Assembly: GCA_037951165.1 (NCBI GenBank)
Contig: JBBDHG010000180.1
Location: forward strand, 777,001 to 841,000
Direction: 5' to 3'
Source: Lophius americanus
Taxonomy: Eukaryota; Chordata; Actinopteri; Lophiiformes; Lophiidae
DNA length: 64,000 nt
Shown: piece after piece, positions 22,701-34,082 of the stretch
Layout of the letters: each line of letters starts with the position of its first letter
Numbering within the stretch: the first letter of the stretch is position 1
Made by a program: the position numbers and the translations under genes
The notes under the pieces: model-generated
Databases searched by the model: none
The model's input: only the letters and a program-made list of their open reading frames with translations
Told to the model about the DNA's origin: nothing

Positions 22701-25560
22701 CGGAACCTTCTCACTGTGAGGTAGCAGGACTTCCCAAGTGCACGTCGGCCATCTTGGCATTAATTAAGTTTGTTTTGCTTTTTTAAATAATCTTTCTAAA
22801 CAATTTCTAGAATGAACATGGGGACTAGCAGACTAGTTGACGTACTGACACATCTTTACAAAGTCTGATTTGCCCATGAAGCACAAACTCTACTGATCCA
22901 ACGAAGTGACAGAGGGATTTGCACCATCAAGCTTCCTAGCATATCGTCCTGTTGATATGAATCTATCATTGCCTGTTTGTTCACAAAACTCCTCTCAAAA
23001 TGATAAAGTCTGTGCAACCCACACAATATCTTCATTCACATAGTTTGTGAGCATAGCATTACAACGTTTATTAGGCTTTCATTTCCCAAACACAGCCGAC
23101 TCGGAGCCGTTTGAAGAAGAATTCGGCGAACAAAGTTTCCTTCGAGGTATATCCACTTTAATCTGATGGAAGCAGGAATAAATCCAGCAGCTCTGTTTTG
23201 CAAAGTCAACCACAAAAAACCTGCATCATGGGGTTAAGATGTACTATTAATGCTATCAACATGACTACAGAGACTGTTTTTAACGCACTTTTATTTTCTT
23301 AAATATGTGACCTGTAAATATATATATATGGCTGCTTTCCTTTTCCACTTCTGTTAGAGCTTTTTCTTTTTTTTACACTCAATTATTAAACAGTGTGAAA
23401 CTGACCTCAGGCCGGCTGCATAGTTTAATGTGAACTAGCAACACAAGAAGGAAACTATCACAATACTGTATACGCTCTGGTACCAGAATAAATGACTTGT
23501 GACTCATTTCATCTTAGAACAAACTTTACAAGATCTCTTAAAACACTGACTGTCATGAACTCGGTGACAAGAAAATATTTATGTAAACAATTGGGTTTAG
23601 GAAGAATCAAATGTGAATGTTTTCTGTTTTGAAGCAACTCAAATGACCCAAAAAGCCAAATTAGATTCCTATCAAACAGGATCAATAGCTTCTTATGTAT
23701 CTTGTTTGAAGCTGACTGTAGAACAGGACATCAGCCAACGGTTTCAGTTGATGACGAAGAAGGTATGGGGAGATAAAAGCCGCTCTGGGTTGCAAAAACA
23801 GCAACATGGAATACATTTGTTTCACTTTTAAAATGATGCGATTGGACTCACACAATGGGAGTGTAGATCGGCAGCGGACATTCCTGTTACACCTCACAGC
23901 CACAATAGTGCAGCAGGCTACGGTTCTAAAACACTCCTGCTGTCAAATGGAAATCTGATACACAAAGACACCGCCCCCTCAAGTCGCCCAGGTCCTGTCG
24001 GTACAATGGATAACACGAGATACGTAGAGCATGCAGGAGAGTCGGTTTAAGAAGAGAGCCTCACATATGATGACGGCGGCGATGAGACGGACGGCAATGT
24101 AGGGGGCCATGCATGAGGGGAAGAAAGGTTGGACCAGGTAGTTGGAGAAGGTCAAAGCGATCACTGCCTGACAAGCCGGCTCCACTATCATCAGCGACGT
24201 CCAGAGTCTGCAGCAGAATTGAGTAATATGAATTATTACGAGGCAGTTTTACTTCTACTTTAGCAATAAAAATATCACTAACTACTTCCATCTACTATGG
24301 GGATAATAGTTGCCCCAGCTCTAATCTCAAAACTGCAGGTGCTTGAATAATTATTTCTGATGTTGGGGAAGTGGCCTTTTTTTTTTGTCAGAGAAAAGAC
24401 TGATATGCTATCTTCACAAGCCATGTGCCTCAAATGTAATTTCACCCACAGGATACTTCATGACAACTTCAACTAAATTACTGGCGGTATGCAGAAAGTG
24501 TCAAACAACCTTCGTACCGAATAAAAGCCAAGAAACCGCCAAATGCCTCCAGGATGTAGGCGTAGGAGGCTCCAGATTTGCGGATGGTGGTGCCCAGCTC
24601 GGCATAGCATAGAGCTCCGAACACAGAGAATACCCCTCCAATGGCCCACACTACCAGCGAAAGCCCAAATGAGCCCGTGTACATTAGAACACCCTGTGGG
24701 GGAACAAATGAGAGTGAAGAATTAGGCTGGGTGCAGTCGAAACTAACTACCACATTTGGTTAAGGCTCATAAGAGGATTATGTTAAAACCTGCACCATTA
24801 CCGATATTTTTTGCATTTATTAATTGTATAAATGCTTGTGCAGTATTACTATTATATTGTTTTTTGTAAGCACTAAAAACTTAGTGAATCTGTTTTGATG
24901 CTACTGGACACCTGAATAAAGTATCCATCTATCTGAGACACTTAATTTGTCTTTGTAGTCACTGCAACGATATGTGGTTCGCTCATTCTCTAAACGCAAA
25001 GGAAGCCAAACAGAACTAGTTGCTAATTAAAAAAACAGCAATAAATTTAAAAAAATAAAAAATGAAATGAGGTACATAAACAATGAAATGAGGATTGGAG
25101 GTTTAAAGTTGGTATGAGGGCTGTAATTTAATCTCTGGTGCGAACATTGCTACATAGACTGATTATATAACACGATGACAAAAGGGTAATCAGAGATGAT
25201 GAAGACCACACAGTAGGTGATTGATCAAAGCTCATTGTAAACAATGACATAAAAACTCTATTTACCTTTAATGACATTTGATATTAAACATGTTACAACA
25301 TATTTGGGACCAAAAGGGCAAGAAACTATTTCCTTTGTGTTGATTGAGAAAAAAAATCTAAGCAGGAAATTGTTGATTTAAAAAAAAAAAAAAAAAATGA
25401 AATCGAGAAAAATAAATGTATTGACTCTTACCTTGGGCGAAACAAAGATGCCAGACCCTATCATATTTCCCACGATGAGGCAGACCCCGTGGAGGAGGGA
25501 AATCTCCTGCTTCAGCCGCATGCCGCTGCCCTGAGATGCAGAGTCCATCTCGGCAACCAT
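13687..25560 (-). CDS. slc7a7: y+L-type amino-acid transporter, SLC7A6/SLC7A7-like
   Basis: This is the light chain of a heteromeric amino-acid exchanger (y+L system: cationic amino acids exchanged for neutral ones plus Na+). Family members pair with SLC3A2 at the plasma membrane. Eleven coding exons (listed separately) join with consistent phases to 1473 nt, 490 residues; human SLC7A7 has 511. Visible marks are the TM1 motif GNMIGSGIFVSPKG (residues 31-44), CYAELGTTIRKSGASYAYI (TM2-3), Cys134 in FFPSCMAPY (the family's disulfide site to the heavy chain), SGWDTLNFITEEIKNPERN (about 222-241) and LFFVGSREG (317-325). The start ATG has a good context (AGAATGG). TM2-TM3 text favours SLC7A7, while the C-terminal LCMCC resembles SLC7A6, so the exact orthologue is uncertain. 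The gene is divergent from stmn2. Confidence 0.93.
14506..14689 (-). CDS. slc7a7: slc7a7-like coding exon 10
   Basis: Residues 399-459 plus one base of Asn460, LSLFFPIVYCVCSLFLVIVP through PAFLQKML. Acceptor CCGCTGCAG, donor CTCA|GTAAGG. It encodes TM11-TM12. Other-frame open reading over the same bases is a shadow. Confidence 0.92.
14690..17008 (-). other. slc7a7-like intron 10 (exons 9-10)
   Basis: A 2.3-kb intron. It carries one copy of a dispersed intronic repeat at 14806-14900. Otherwise it is AT-rich with no identifiable element. Confidence 0.7.
14806..14900 (+). repeat. Intronic repeat R2, copy 1
   Basis: Contains TCATCAAACC, CTGGTGATCTAA and GGCATGCCGGGCAGCCG, followed by GGTAAGA. 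The same ordered words occur at 18200-18300 in another intron of the same gene, so this is a short dispersed or duplicated element of unknown class. Confidence 0.6.
17009..17158 (-). CDS. slc7a7: slc7a7-like coding exon 9
   Basis: Residues 349-398, GAMSLIYLSVPDVFQLINYF through HRPVK. Acceptor ATCTTTAG, donor AAG|GTAACA, phase 0 at both ends. It encodes TM9-TM10. Confidence 0.93.
17306..17402 (-). CDS. slc7a7: slc7a7-like coding exon 8
   Basis: Residues 316-348, LFFVGSREGQLPNVLCMIHI through PALLFN. Acceptor TTCCCTGCAG, donor AAT|GTTAGT (a weaker GTTAGT donor, still GT). This loop is strongly conserved in the family. Confidence 0.92.
17569..17672 (-). CDS. slc7a7: slc7a7-like coding exon 7
   Basis: Residues 282-315 plus two bases of Arg316. 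TFADEVLGWARWLIPLSVAI leads to CYGGLNSSIIAAS (TM8). Acceptor CTCCCTAG, donor CCAG|GTCAAT. Confidence 0.93.
18200..18300 (+). repeat. Intronic repeat R2, copy 2
   Basis: Ordered words TCATCAAACC, CTGGTGATCTAA, AGCATGCCGGGCGGCCG and GGTAAGA match the copy at 14806-14900, in the same orientation, 3.4 kb apart. Confidence 0.6.
19724..19860 (+). mobile_element. LINE/SINE tail fragment
   Basis: Reads GGCTTCCTCCCACAGTCCAA, then AACATGCAG, a GGTGAATCGATGACCC segment, then TGTCCGTAGGAGTGAATGTG and GGTTGTCTGTCTTCATGTG. This is the familiar 3' portion of a widespread teleost retroelement. Similar fragments occur near 30.74 kb and 53.05 kb. Confidence 0.6.
20866..20989 (-). CDS. slc7a7: slc7a7-like coding exon 6
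   Basis: Residues 240-281, NLPLSIAISMPIVTVIYILT through NSEAVAV. Acceptor CCCACCCAG, donor GTC|GTGAGT, phase 0. It encodes TM7 and the following loop. Confidence 0.93.
21365..21378. promoter_or_regulatory. Perfect palindromic RFX X-box
   Basis: GTTACCATGGTAAC fits the RFX consensus GTNRCC-N2-RGYAAC at every position and is a 14-bp perfect palindrome. It lies in the intron between transporter exons 5 and 6. Function is inferred only. Confidence 0.45.
21814..21958 (-). CDS. slc7a7: slc7a7-like coding exon 5
   Basis: Residues 192-239 plus two bases of Arg240, from GFDQNFEDSF through ALYSALYSYSGWDTLNFIT to KNPE. It contains the TM6 segment, which lines the substrate path in this fold. Acceptor TTTTGGTAG, donor AAAG|GTATGA. 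Confidence 0.94.
22085..22210 (-). CDS. slc7a7: slc7a7-like coding exon 4
   Basis: Residues 150-191 plus one base of Gly192. Reads LLTVVNCMKVKWG, then AILQVISTVAKVLALIVIII. Acceptor ACTATCAG, donor CAAG|GTAGGA. This is the least conserved exon: the usual QD-FTYAK wording after VKWG is replaced by QVISTVAK (see findings). Confidence 0.92.
22211..24064 (-). other. slc7a7-like intron 3, nothing identified
   Basis: A 1.85-kb intron between exons 3 and 4. It contains AT-rich DNA and a short (TA)n at about 23315-23328. No repeat family or gene was recognised. Confidence 0.6.
24065..24207 (-). CDS. slc7a7: slc7a7-like coding exon 3
   Basis: Residues 102-149 plus one base of Cys150. LWTSLMIVEPACQAVIALTF leads into FFPSCMAPY, with the heavy-chain-linking Cys134 in the TM3-TM4 loop. 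Acceptor CTGCTGCAG, donor ATAT|GTGAGG. Confidence 0.93.
24518..24693 (-). CDS. slc7a7: slc7a7-like coding exon 2
   Basis: Residues 44-101 plus two bases of Arg102, from GVLMYTGSFG to FGGFLAFI. Acceptor CCCCACAG, donor ATTCG|GTACGA. It encodes TM2 and the start of TM3 and is the most conserved exon of the gene. Confidence 0.94.
25432..25560 (-). CDS. slc7a7: slc7a7-like coding exon 1
   Basis: Residues 1-43, from MVAEMDSASQ to IFVSPK. Ends at donor AAG|GTAAGAG in phase 0. It contains the substrate-binding GSG(I)F turn of TM1. The N-terminal cytoplasmic tail is short compared with human SLC7A7. Any 5' UTR exons further upstream cannot be placed. Confidence 0.92.
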
Positions 25561-26054
25561 TCTGATGGATACGCAGCCCTCAGCCTCGGCTCAGGGGAGG
25601 CGACAGCGAGTGATAAGGAGGACAGACTGGTTCCCGGCAGAATCACAAACGGAGATCAGGTGAATCACTGGAGTGGAAGAATGAAAAGAGGGTGGTGACC
25701 ATTGAAGGAGAAAAATAGGTGGGAGTTTGGAGGCTGAGAGTTCGCCAGTCTTTAAATAGTCATTGTTGAATCCACGGAGTAATTCCTCCGTGATAATCTG
25801 ACAGAAAATCACGTAAACAAAGTGGGACAAATGCGCATTCACAAAATCTTGTAGTTCGATTGAGAGTAAGAAAGTAAATGACTGTGAATCAGTGGGTCAT
25901 TGGTGCAAACCCCTTTGTCGCCCTGATATAGATCTATTAGATTACTTCCTTAGAGGAAGATCTGGAAAGACAGAGCAGGTTTTATTTTAGAATACACCAC
26001 ATGTGAGCAAAAAAGTCACAATATAAAGTAGACCTACGCTGACGTACCCGACAG

Positions 26055-26115
26055 CGAGGGGACGTTATCGCGTTAACCCAAAGGACCTGCGGATGCGATG
26101 ACGATTCCATTACAA
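26055..26115 (-). repeat. R1 terminal scrap
   Basis: GTTATCGCGTTAACCCAAAG followed by GACCTGCGGATGCGATGAC corresponds to the end seen at about 62930-62965 (GTTATCGCGTTATCACAAAG). Only this end is present. Confidence 0.45.
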
Positions 26116-27374
26116 TTATATCCCCGTCTCTTCAGTGACATATTATGGAAAATATGAGTCCATATGTTGGTAAGTACCCAATAGATTCAGGTGTCTGTAG
26201 ATTTTATCCTTATCCTTTTATCCTTGATGCATCAAGCTGCAATAAAAATTTCTACATCAAGATTTTTTTTTGCCTCCTGAGAGCTCCTTTCATTGGCTGA
26301 AATAATTTATTACATAAACTGACATCAGCAGAACAAGATCCGACCTCAACCACAGGACTGGTGTGATCAGTCTGTATTTCACAGAATAATTAACTGGGTA
26401 TGTTTTCTGGAGGTTGGTGGTGAACATCTAAGGCTTGGAAACACTTAGAAACTAAGTTTCTGTAATTGCTGCTGAAATCATACATCACTCTGGGCGGGTT
26501 TCTCAGATCACACTACCATACAGACCTCCAAGTGGAAGTTCGACTCAAACTGACACGCTTAAAGTCAGAAAAGAATCTGCCGAGCTGAGGCATGGTCTGC
26601 TAATATTTGATTTGATGCTGTTTAAAGGCAACTTGAATGAGTTCCGTGTGATGAGTTTGTTGGTTGGTTGGTTGGTAAATATATATAAAAGAGACAGAAA
26701 GGCGCTAGTATGTTTAACCACACACCCCTCTAAAGGATTAGCTGAGTCCTAAGACAAATATGTTTTGTGCTTGACATGGACAGAACCTGCTGTCAGGTTA
26801 CACCCTGGAGGAGACGTTGCAGGGGAAGTGCAAAATGCTCACTCTGGTGTAATTAAAACCTGTATGGAGCACCTGTGTCCATCAGGAAAATCTGTTCCGT
26901 TGTGTTTTTGAAAAGGACTCAGAGACTGATTGTTTTTTTTAAATTGCTGCGAAAGCTTCTTAAAAATTGCCAATGGTTAGTTTTGTGTGAATTTGACTGA
27001 TAAAGGTGAACCTGCACCGAGTAACTCTATCCAACAAACCAAATATTTGAATGTTGTTTGATTGACTGCACAATTAGTCTTGTTCTTACAGATGCCACCA
27101 CTACTGGCAATACTTGATCTCTGCTGAGGTGGATGTATCATATTTAATGGGAAGCAAACGGAAATGACAATTGAAACATGTAAATCACTTTTATTATTAA
27201 AAAAAATTTGAACATTGCTAAAAATATACAAAATAAACGCCTACTAAAGATGTAAATTATGATACGCTCTCCTTTAGGGCCACATGTGAACATTCTTTTC
27301 TGACATGTCTTTTTTGAGGAGATGTTGATAAACGTGGAACGGAAATGTCCGATTAAGAAGTAAAACCAAAAGGA

Positions 27375-27470
27375 TATACATTGGGCTGCCATAACATTAT
27401 AACCACCGACAGGTGAAGTGAATAACAATGATTATTTCGTAGCAAATGAACATTTTGTCCTCACAGTTGA
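27375..27470 (+). mobile_element. Left end of a Tc1-like transposon
   Basis: GCCATAACATTATAACCACC, then GACAGGTGAAGTGAATAACA, then TGAACATTTTGTCCTCA match the 5' end of the common fish Tc1-like element. The transposase region is absent. Confidence 0.7.
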
Positions 27471-28769
27471 CGAACCATGAATGAGTAAAGCACTATCTAC
27501 GGTGAAAGGTAGTGATTGATAAAAAAAAAAAAAAAGTAGTACGGAGTCAAGGAAGGGGGTCTTACAGCTACCAAAAACAGCTACTTACAAATATCTGTAT
27601 CAGCCGTAGCGAAAGATACCTCGTCCCCCTCTAATCTAAATCACTAAATCCATTACACTACTAAATCAATATAAGTTTCATCGCTATAAATATACCCGGT
27701 TTATATGAGCTCTGAACTGAGTAGACGAGGTATATCATGCTCTAGTGTTGCTAATACTGCCCTTAAGGTCAGGGCATAGAGAGGTGAGTGGATTCAAAAT
27801 GGTTAATGAATTTTTGAAAATATTTAACTGACAAATACGCTCGGACACCACCGTCATTCTGTGGAAAGCACGGCACTCAGACCGTTAACGTAAGCCTCTT
27901 CCAACAGCAACATTCATAACTAAACCCGTTTTTCTTCATAGGGCAATATCAGAGGTTGAGAAGCCCAGAGCGCAAAAAAATAGACACAGAAGACAGTTAA
28001 CAGGAATAAATCTTTGGTGTAAAACAAATGAGATTTGCTAGTGGCTGAAGCTCAGCCCTGTGTCTACATATTAGCATGAATGCAAGCAGTCCCAAGGAAG
28101 CAGGAACGTTTGAGCAGAGCAGCTGATGTGCGTTCACACTTATAGTGCTTTCTGTTCCTTCTCGTATGCTGGCTTGGCTTGACACCGTTTTATGCGATGC
28201 GTCAACCCGGTGCCGCAGGGATTTACATCTCCATTACAACAGGGCTACCCTGAGGCCACAATCACAAATCTAGGCAAAAAAACTGCACAAAAAAACTGCA
28301 CAAAGCAAAGGGTTCACACAATACCAGAATTGTGTACTATGATACAATGCTAGTATAAAAAATGATGGTTGATACATTTTAGATACAGTGGCTAGAATAT
28401 TTGTGTCCAAGGACAAGACTATGAGATCATCCAAGTTCAAATGTGCCTATAAGTGTGGAAATAAGCAAAATTAAGACACCAATTATGAGATGCATACCTT
28501 TAGAGTCAAAGCAGGTAAGAATTTCGTAAAAATCTGTTCTGTGGCTTTTGAGGATTATGGATAGATTTACTAATGTAGATGTACAAGTGTATACCTATAC
28601 ACTCTCTTTGATGGGGGTTATAAAGAAAGAAAGACAAAAAATAGACCAAAAACAAACTCTAATCTTTGCAGAGGTGACTATTGATTATTATATAATTAGT
28701 GACTTAATATCTCTTTGTTAACTGATTTTCTTTTAACCCCTTAATCAGAGATTATATAAATGAAAAGTC

Positions 28770-29172
28770 GGGGATATTACGGAATCCTTATCACCGCCAT
28801 AGATCCTTCATGTTAATGCAATGATTAAAAAAAACTATTCAATGGGATTTACAAATGTTATTTCTCCATAGACTGTAGTGCAAGGAACAACTGGAATGGT
28901 TTAGGGAAAGGTTAGTTGAATACTTCTCTTCATACTCCATAAGTTTTCAGGCCATGATTTCTCAATTTTTGGTAAGATTTTGTCCAAATTTGGTGCATAA
29001 GAATTGACTTAAGGAGCCTTATCTTGTATATATGATATTTCACTCATTAGGGGGAGCTTTTTTATGACGTAACTTCACATTTGATTTGAGGAGCTTGCTT
29101 GTACAACAGCAGGGGATTGGTGGGTTTTCTGGATATGTCCTTACTGTCAGGGACAACAGCTTAAGCCTAGTT
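28770..29172 (+). repeat. R1 interspersed repeat, copy 3
   Basis: Contains GTCCAAATTTGGTGCATAAG, 'GACTTAAGGAGCC', 'TTAGGGGGAGCTTTTTT' and 'TTGTACAACAGCAGGGGATT', ending in a 'GACAACAGCTTAAGCCTAG' terminus shared with copies at 38.1 and 41.3 kb. Confidence 0.65.
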
Positions 29173-30739
29173 CCTTTCTGAACTTTTTCACGCCGTCACG
29201 TGATCAACTGGTTCGTCTGCTTCAGGCTATATGTCAGTTGCATTCAAGAACCCTTCTTAACAATGGGAAACCCCAATACTGTGAGGGACATATCTTAGTT
29301 CTGCATCATTACACAATTCAATGTATTACTTCATCAGTAAAATAGTAAGATACGTTGATTAAGCTAAGGTACACACTTACCTATGAAGGTTGTAGCTAAA
29401 ATCGCCTAAATTAGTCTGGAGTTAGAGCGAAGTTTCTGCGATAATACTGACGGGAAATGCACAGTTTAACGGGTTGGAACTTGAACACGAATTATTTTAC
29501 GAGCATGCTTTCTCAACATAAACGCCTATGGCTCTGAATCACGACTTTACGCTTGAGTTAATCAACCCAGTCATCTCACAGCAGACACAAACTCTTCACC
29601 TCGCTCTTAAATGCCGACATCACCATCATTTTTGCAATCAATGAACCACTCAGCGCCTGAGGATCGGTAGCTTTGTTAGCACCGGTATAGTTCACATGGA
29701 AGAAAATAAGGGGAGGGGGGTTAAGAGTAAGGAAAGGGGATACTGCGTGTCCCTACACTACTGATAATTAAAAGACTAACACTGGCATCCATCGCAATCT
29801 CAATCCGGATTAGCCCTGCGATGTGGCGCAGAGTTAGTGGAGTGACGCCACTGATGGGTCATATAGATGCTGTGCATGTAAAAGCTAACGTATGTGATTA
29901 GCTAGGTCGGATGATGGTTATCACTAGTTCCAGTGGATACATTTCGACTATTAGGTGGGATATTAAATATGGGGGGCTCCAGTGTTTACCCGAAAATAAA
30001 TATGATGGAAAGGAATTACCTTTTTGTTGTGATATTTTTCCAGTAGAAATAGCAGTAACACATGTTCCGTGGGTCAGAGGAGTAACGCCAACTTTAGCTA
30101 GTCAACATCTGCAGCTAGCCCCTCCTCATTTACCACCGACCACCAAATGATGACAGACACCGCCCACTGACAGGCGGAGAGGGGGCTTATGACTAATTAA
30201 ACAACACCATTAAATAGTATTCCATCAAATACTTGCATTAAATGAACGTTGTGTCCCTAAGCAGACACTATCACATACGTGCACTATTTAATGTTCGTTT
30301 TACCAGCGGGTGCTCGGATTGATCTACGCCGGTGATGCGGTCACACAGGTGTGCCAGTCTGAACTGCCAACGTTCAGTTATGTTCGAACGTTCTACATTC
30401 TTTATATCAGTAGTTTAGCATGGAATATAATGTAATAATATATTATATATTACTACGCCCGCAGTTTTTTCAATTTCATAAATTGCAAAACTGCACGATT
30501 CTATCATTTTTTTTATTATTTATTTATTAAAAGGTTCCCTGGTTAAAGGTTGTTATCAAAACTAATTTACTGAGATGGTGATCGTGTACACCTTCTGTCT
30601 TCTAACAGAATACTCTACAAGAAGAATGATGTGTAAAATGATGGCTTCATGGTGTGACTTGATTTGCGTTGTAGCCCCACAGCAAAGTTCTGAGGTCTTT
30701 GTGTGTAGTTTGCATACTTTCCACATGTCAGTGTGTTTT

Positions 30740-30840
30740 CCCTCAAGGTTCTCTGGCTTCCTCCCACAGTCCCAAAACATGCAATTGGTAAATAGGTGAT
30801 TCCAACTTGCCCACAGGTGAGCGTGAAAATAGAGCGTGAG
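30740..30840 (+). mobile_element. LINE/SINE tail fragment
   Basis: TCTGGCTTCCTCCCACAGTC then AAAACATGCAATTGGT and CCCACAGGTGAGCGTGAA. Same family as the fragments near 19.72 and 53.05 kb. Confidence 0.6.
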
Positions 30841-30989
30841 AGATTCTATCTCTCTATCCCTGAATGTGGTGACATTGGGAGGATCTGTCTAAAGTGTATC
30901 TACCTCTTGCTCAACATCACCCTAAACATTAATGTTTATATAATTTTTGAAGGATACAAAAGTCTTCCTCGTCTGTTCCCTGTAGGGTT

Positions 30990-31480
30990 CACCATAGGGG
31001 ATTATATATTTCCATCTTGCCTTGTCCTCTGTATCTTCCTTTTGTCACACAAACCAACTGCCAGTCTTTTGTCACCGCTTCCAGAAACTCTTTGGTCTTC
31101 CCTTTTTTCTCCTGCCCGACAGCTCCATCTTCAGCATCCTTTGACCAACAGATACACTATCCCTTCTTCTCACGTGTCCATACCATCTCAATATGGCCAC
31201 TCTAACTCTAATTTTGTCTCCAAGGCACTTAACCTGTGCTGTCCGTGATGATAACTGACGTGCTCGTTTCTATTCCTGTCCGTCCTCGTCACCACCGCCT
31301 CTCCAGGTTTACTTCCACCTACTATGATGACATCATAGTCCATGTTTGCAGCCTATGATGTCATCTGCCCACATCATAGCCCATGGAGACTCCTGCCTAA
31401 CCTCATCAGTCAGCCTTTCCATCGCCGGAGCACACAAGAAGGGGCTCGGAGCCAAGAACCCTCCAGAACCTTCTTAAAAA
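30990..31480 (-). pseudogene. LINE reverse-transcriptase remnant
   Basis: Read on the minus strand, 31.45-31.33 kb encodes RLTDEVRQESPWAMMWADDI, the palm block around the catalytic (F)ADD motif with Phe changed to Trp. 31.25-31.0 kb shows the downstream GHIEMVWTR and GRRKRG-type C-terminal wording of the same ORF. Stops and frameshifts break the frame, so it is inactive. The class is RTE/L2-like by memory of the consensus. Confidence 0.7.
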
Positions 31481-32863
31481 ATGTCTCTTCAAGGATCACC
31501 CCTACCCCATTTCTCCTCCGCACCTTGATAGGACAGTTTGTACCCGCCTCTACTGCTTCAAGTCTTGCTGCCTTTCCACCTGGTGACTTAAACACACAAT
31601 AAATTGACCTTCCTTCTCCTGATCCTAGCTGTGATCATTGTCTCAACATTTAAATGAAAACAATTACTGAATTCAAATGACTGATTATACTCTAACAAAA
31701 AAAAAGTAAGAATTATTTTGACAAATGTTGAAATCTGAACGTGCCCTTTTTATATTAAACCATCTGAAAACAATTAAATTTGAATGCAAATGCAAACAAG
31801 AGAGGAATAAAAACTCCATACCTTTATTGCCATTCCATTTGCGGTTGATTTGGGCTTTTATTTAACTGTACCCACAGTTGAGCATAGCAACCAACTGAAA
31901 AATGTTCACAACTTAAAGCATGTGGCTCAGCAGGAAGTAAAAACACTGTTACACCAACCAGAGCTTGGCGAGATAAAAAAAAAACCCATTTGTCATATAA
32001 AGCCAAAGCTGATATTATTGAAGTCAAGGTGAACAAAAGCAACCTCAAAGGAGTAACTTACATTAATATTCAGTGGATCACATTTTGCACACTTCATTGA
32101 AATATTATTAATTGATAGAGATAATTGATTTCGTAAATATGCAAAGGAATTTTCACGCATAATCCTGGTTGACTACAGTTGATTTGATTTTTTGTTATCT
32201 AGTTGCAAGAAAACCCTGTGAGACGACCAAAGCCTGGGTGTGTCAGGCCTCACGAACGGCTCTGTTATCTCTGCAAACACGTGCGTTCTGAATTCTGATG
32301 AGAAGCATTTCCGGCTCGAGTAAGGCTGAGGGGGTGCTTTGTGTTTCCTGTACATAGCAGGAACACTTGGATCCATTACAGCAAACATGCAACAACTAGT
32401 CCAACTGCAAATGAATGAAGCTCTGTCTTCAATTCGCAATGAATGATTATGATGGAGGAAATTACATTTTTTTTCACTCGAGTCCCACATTTTTCTGGCG
32501 CACGTAAATCGAGATTTGCTGCCATCTAGCGATTCACTGTGTTCATGTTTCCATACATTCATTTGGGAATGCTGTCATTTGATTGAACATTCAAAAAAAC
32601 AGCGATTAATTACATGATAAGGTGAATTTAGTAAACAGATTACTCTTGAAGATTCACGTTTATGTTTTTTAGGTGTTATCTATTAATAGGACACATGAGG
32701 ATTGCTCACAATTCTTTTCCTGCCTGATTCTCCCGGAAGAATGACATCATCAAAATGGTTCAGACTGCAAGAAACTCAAACTCGACATGATATGAATATT
32801 TCCACAACAACAAAAAAAAGTCTACTCCATGTTATTGTCGTTTTCTAGTGTCATTGTCTGTCT

Positions 32864-32884
32864 TTCAGCACCACGGACAGAGTG
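32864..32884 (+). promoter_or_regulatory. RE1/NRSE (REST binding site) upstream of stmn2
   Basis: TTCAGCACCACGGACAG (32864-32880) matches the first 17 positions of the 21-bp RE1 consensus exactly; only three of the last four bases differ. It lies 1.85 kb upstream of the stmn2 ATG in sense orientation. Stathmin-2 (SCG10) is one of the classical genes in which a REST silencer was found, about 1.5 kb upstream of the start in rat. The match is seen directly; REST repression here is inferred from that knowledge. Confidence 0.88.
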
Positions 32885-34082
32885 TGGGGGGTCTGTGCTT
32901 GTGCAGCATCACTGAAACAAAGAGGGTAACGCCCACACTGTGGAGGGCCTGAACTCTCTACCATGAGGGAACATTGGATTTGTCAGGCCTTTGGGCTGAA
33001 GAGATGCGTCCAGTGAAAGAAGCCTAAATGCACTAGAAGGCACATAAACGCTCATTATTGGTCAGTGTCAAGGCGGTCCCATTACAATGTAGGACTTCCT
33101 TTTACCACTTTCAAAATAAAAACCTTTAACTTCAACATGTTGGTTTGCAGAACATGTCACAAGTTCTTCATCAAAAACACTGTTGGAGGTCGAGGTGGAC
33201 ATGCCAGGTATACGGATGCTCCAATGGATATATTTCATCATATAAAATCATTTTAACCTAAATGTAAATAGAACTTTTTGTGATTAAAAATATGCTATTA
33301 GGAATTGACTTTTATATAAACTAATATTGTCAACAGGAATCCCAATCTATAACGGAATAATAGTTTTGCCACTAATGATTGTTTTCACATTAATTAATAG
33401 GCTCATTTAGAGTGAATGATTGACCATTTATTTTGTCTAATGTCAGGAAATGTTGAAAATAGTGGATGATGCATTTAAATAATTCATTATATTCATAAAT
33501 ATATACGAAATGCAAATATAGTCAATTTATGATCATAATTCATTGTATAAATAGTCAAATCTTCACATGTGAGAGAATGGAGTCAGTAAATTAAGTAAAT
33601 TTGAATCAATCTTGATACTGGAGAAAACAAGGATAAAATAAAATAAAAAAGTATCAACTGAAAGTAGCAGTGTGATTTCAATTTGATCACATTTGCAGCA
33701 ATATTCATGATCTTTGTTTGCCTTGGTTGTAACAATACTCATGAGGAATCTAAATATTACCTGTTAAAGCTACTTGTTAAATCAGAATTAGAATTTTCTA
33801 CCTAAACATAAATTCAAAATACTAAACCCTATGCTGGATCAAATTGAAAATCAACAATAATAATAAAGTAATGTATTAATCTAGAAGGATCAAATCTGTA
33901 TCACAAAACTAAATTTATTTAGCTAATATATGCAAATTCACAATCACATCAAGGCTCTTCTTCAAGGTCAAGTTTCTGCAAATGTTTTCTTTTCTGTCTC
34001 ATGTTCTTGAGAACATCTGGTACAAGTGATCTCCCTCACATTTAATGTGTAGTTATATCCGAGTTAAAGTATTTTCTGTTCA

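Noticed and set aside
30796..31248. 150-codon plus-strand open frame
   Set aside because: It is antisense to a LINE reverse-transcriptase relic whose motifs read on the minus strand.
31318..31340. Palindrome ACTATGATGACATCATAGT as a CRE-like element
   Set aside because: It sits within the LINE relic beside the catalytic-motif region and is best explained as local repeat sequence.
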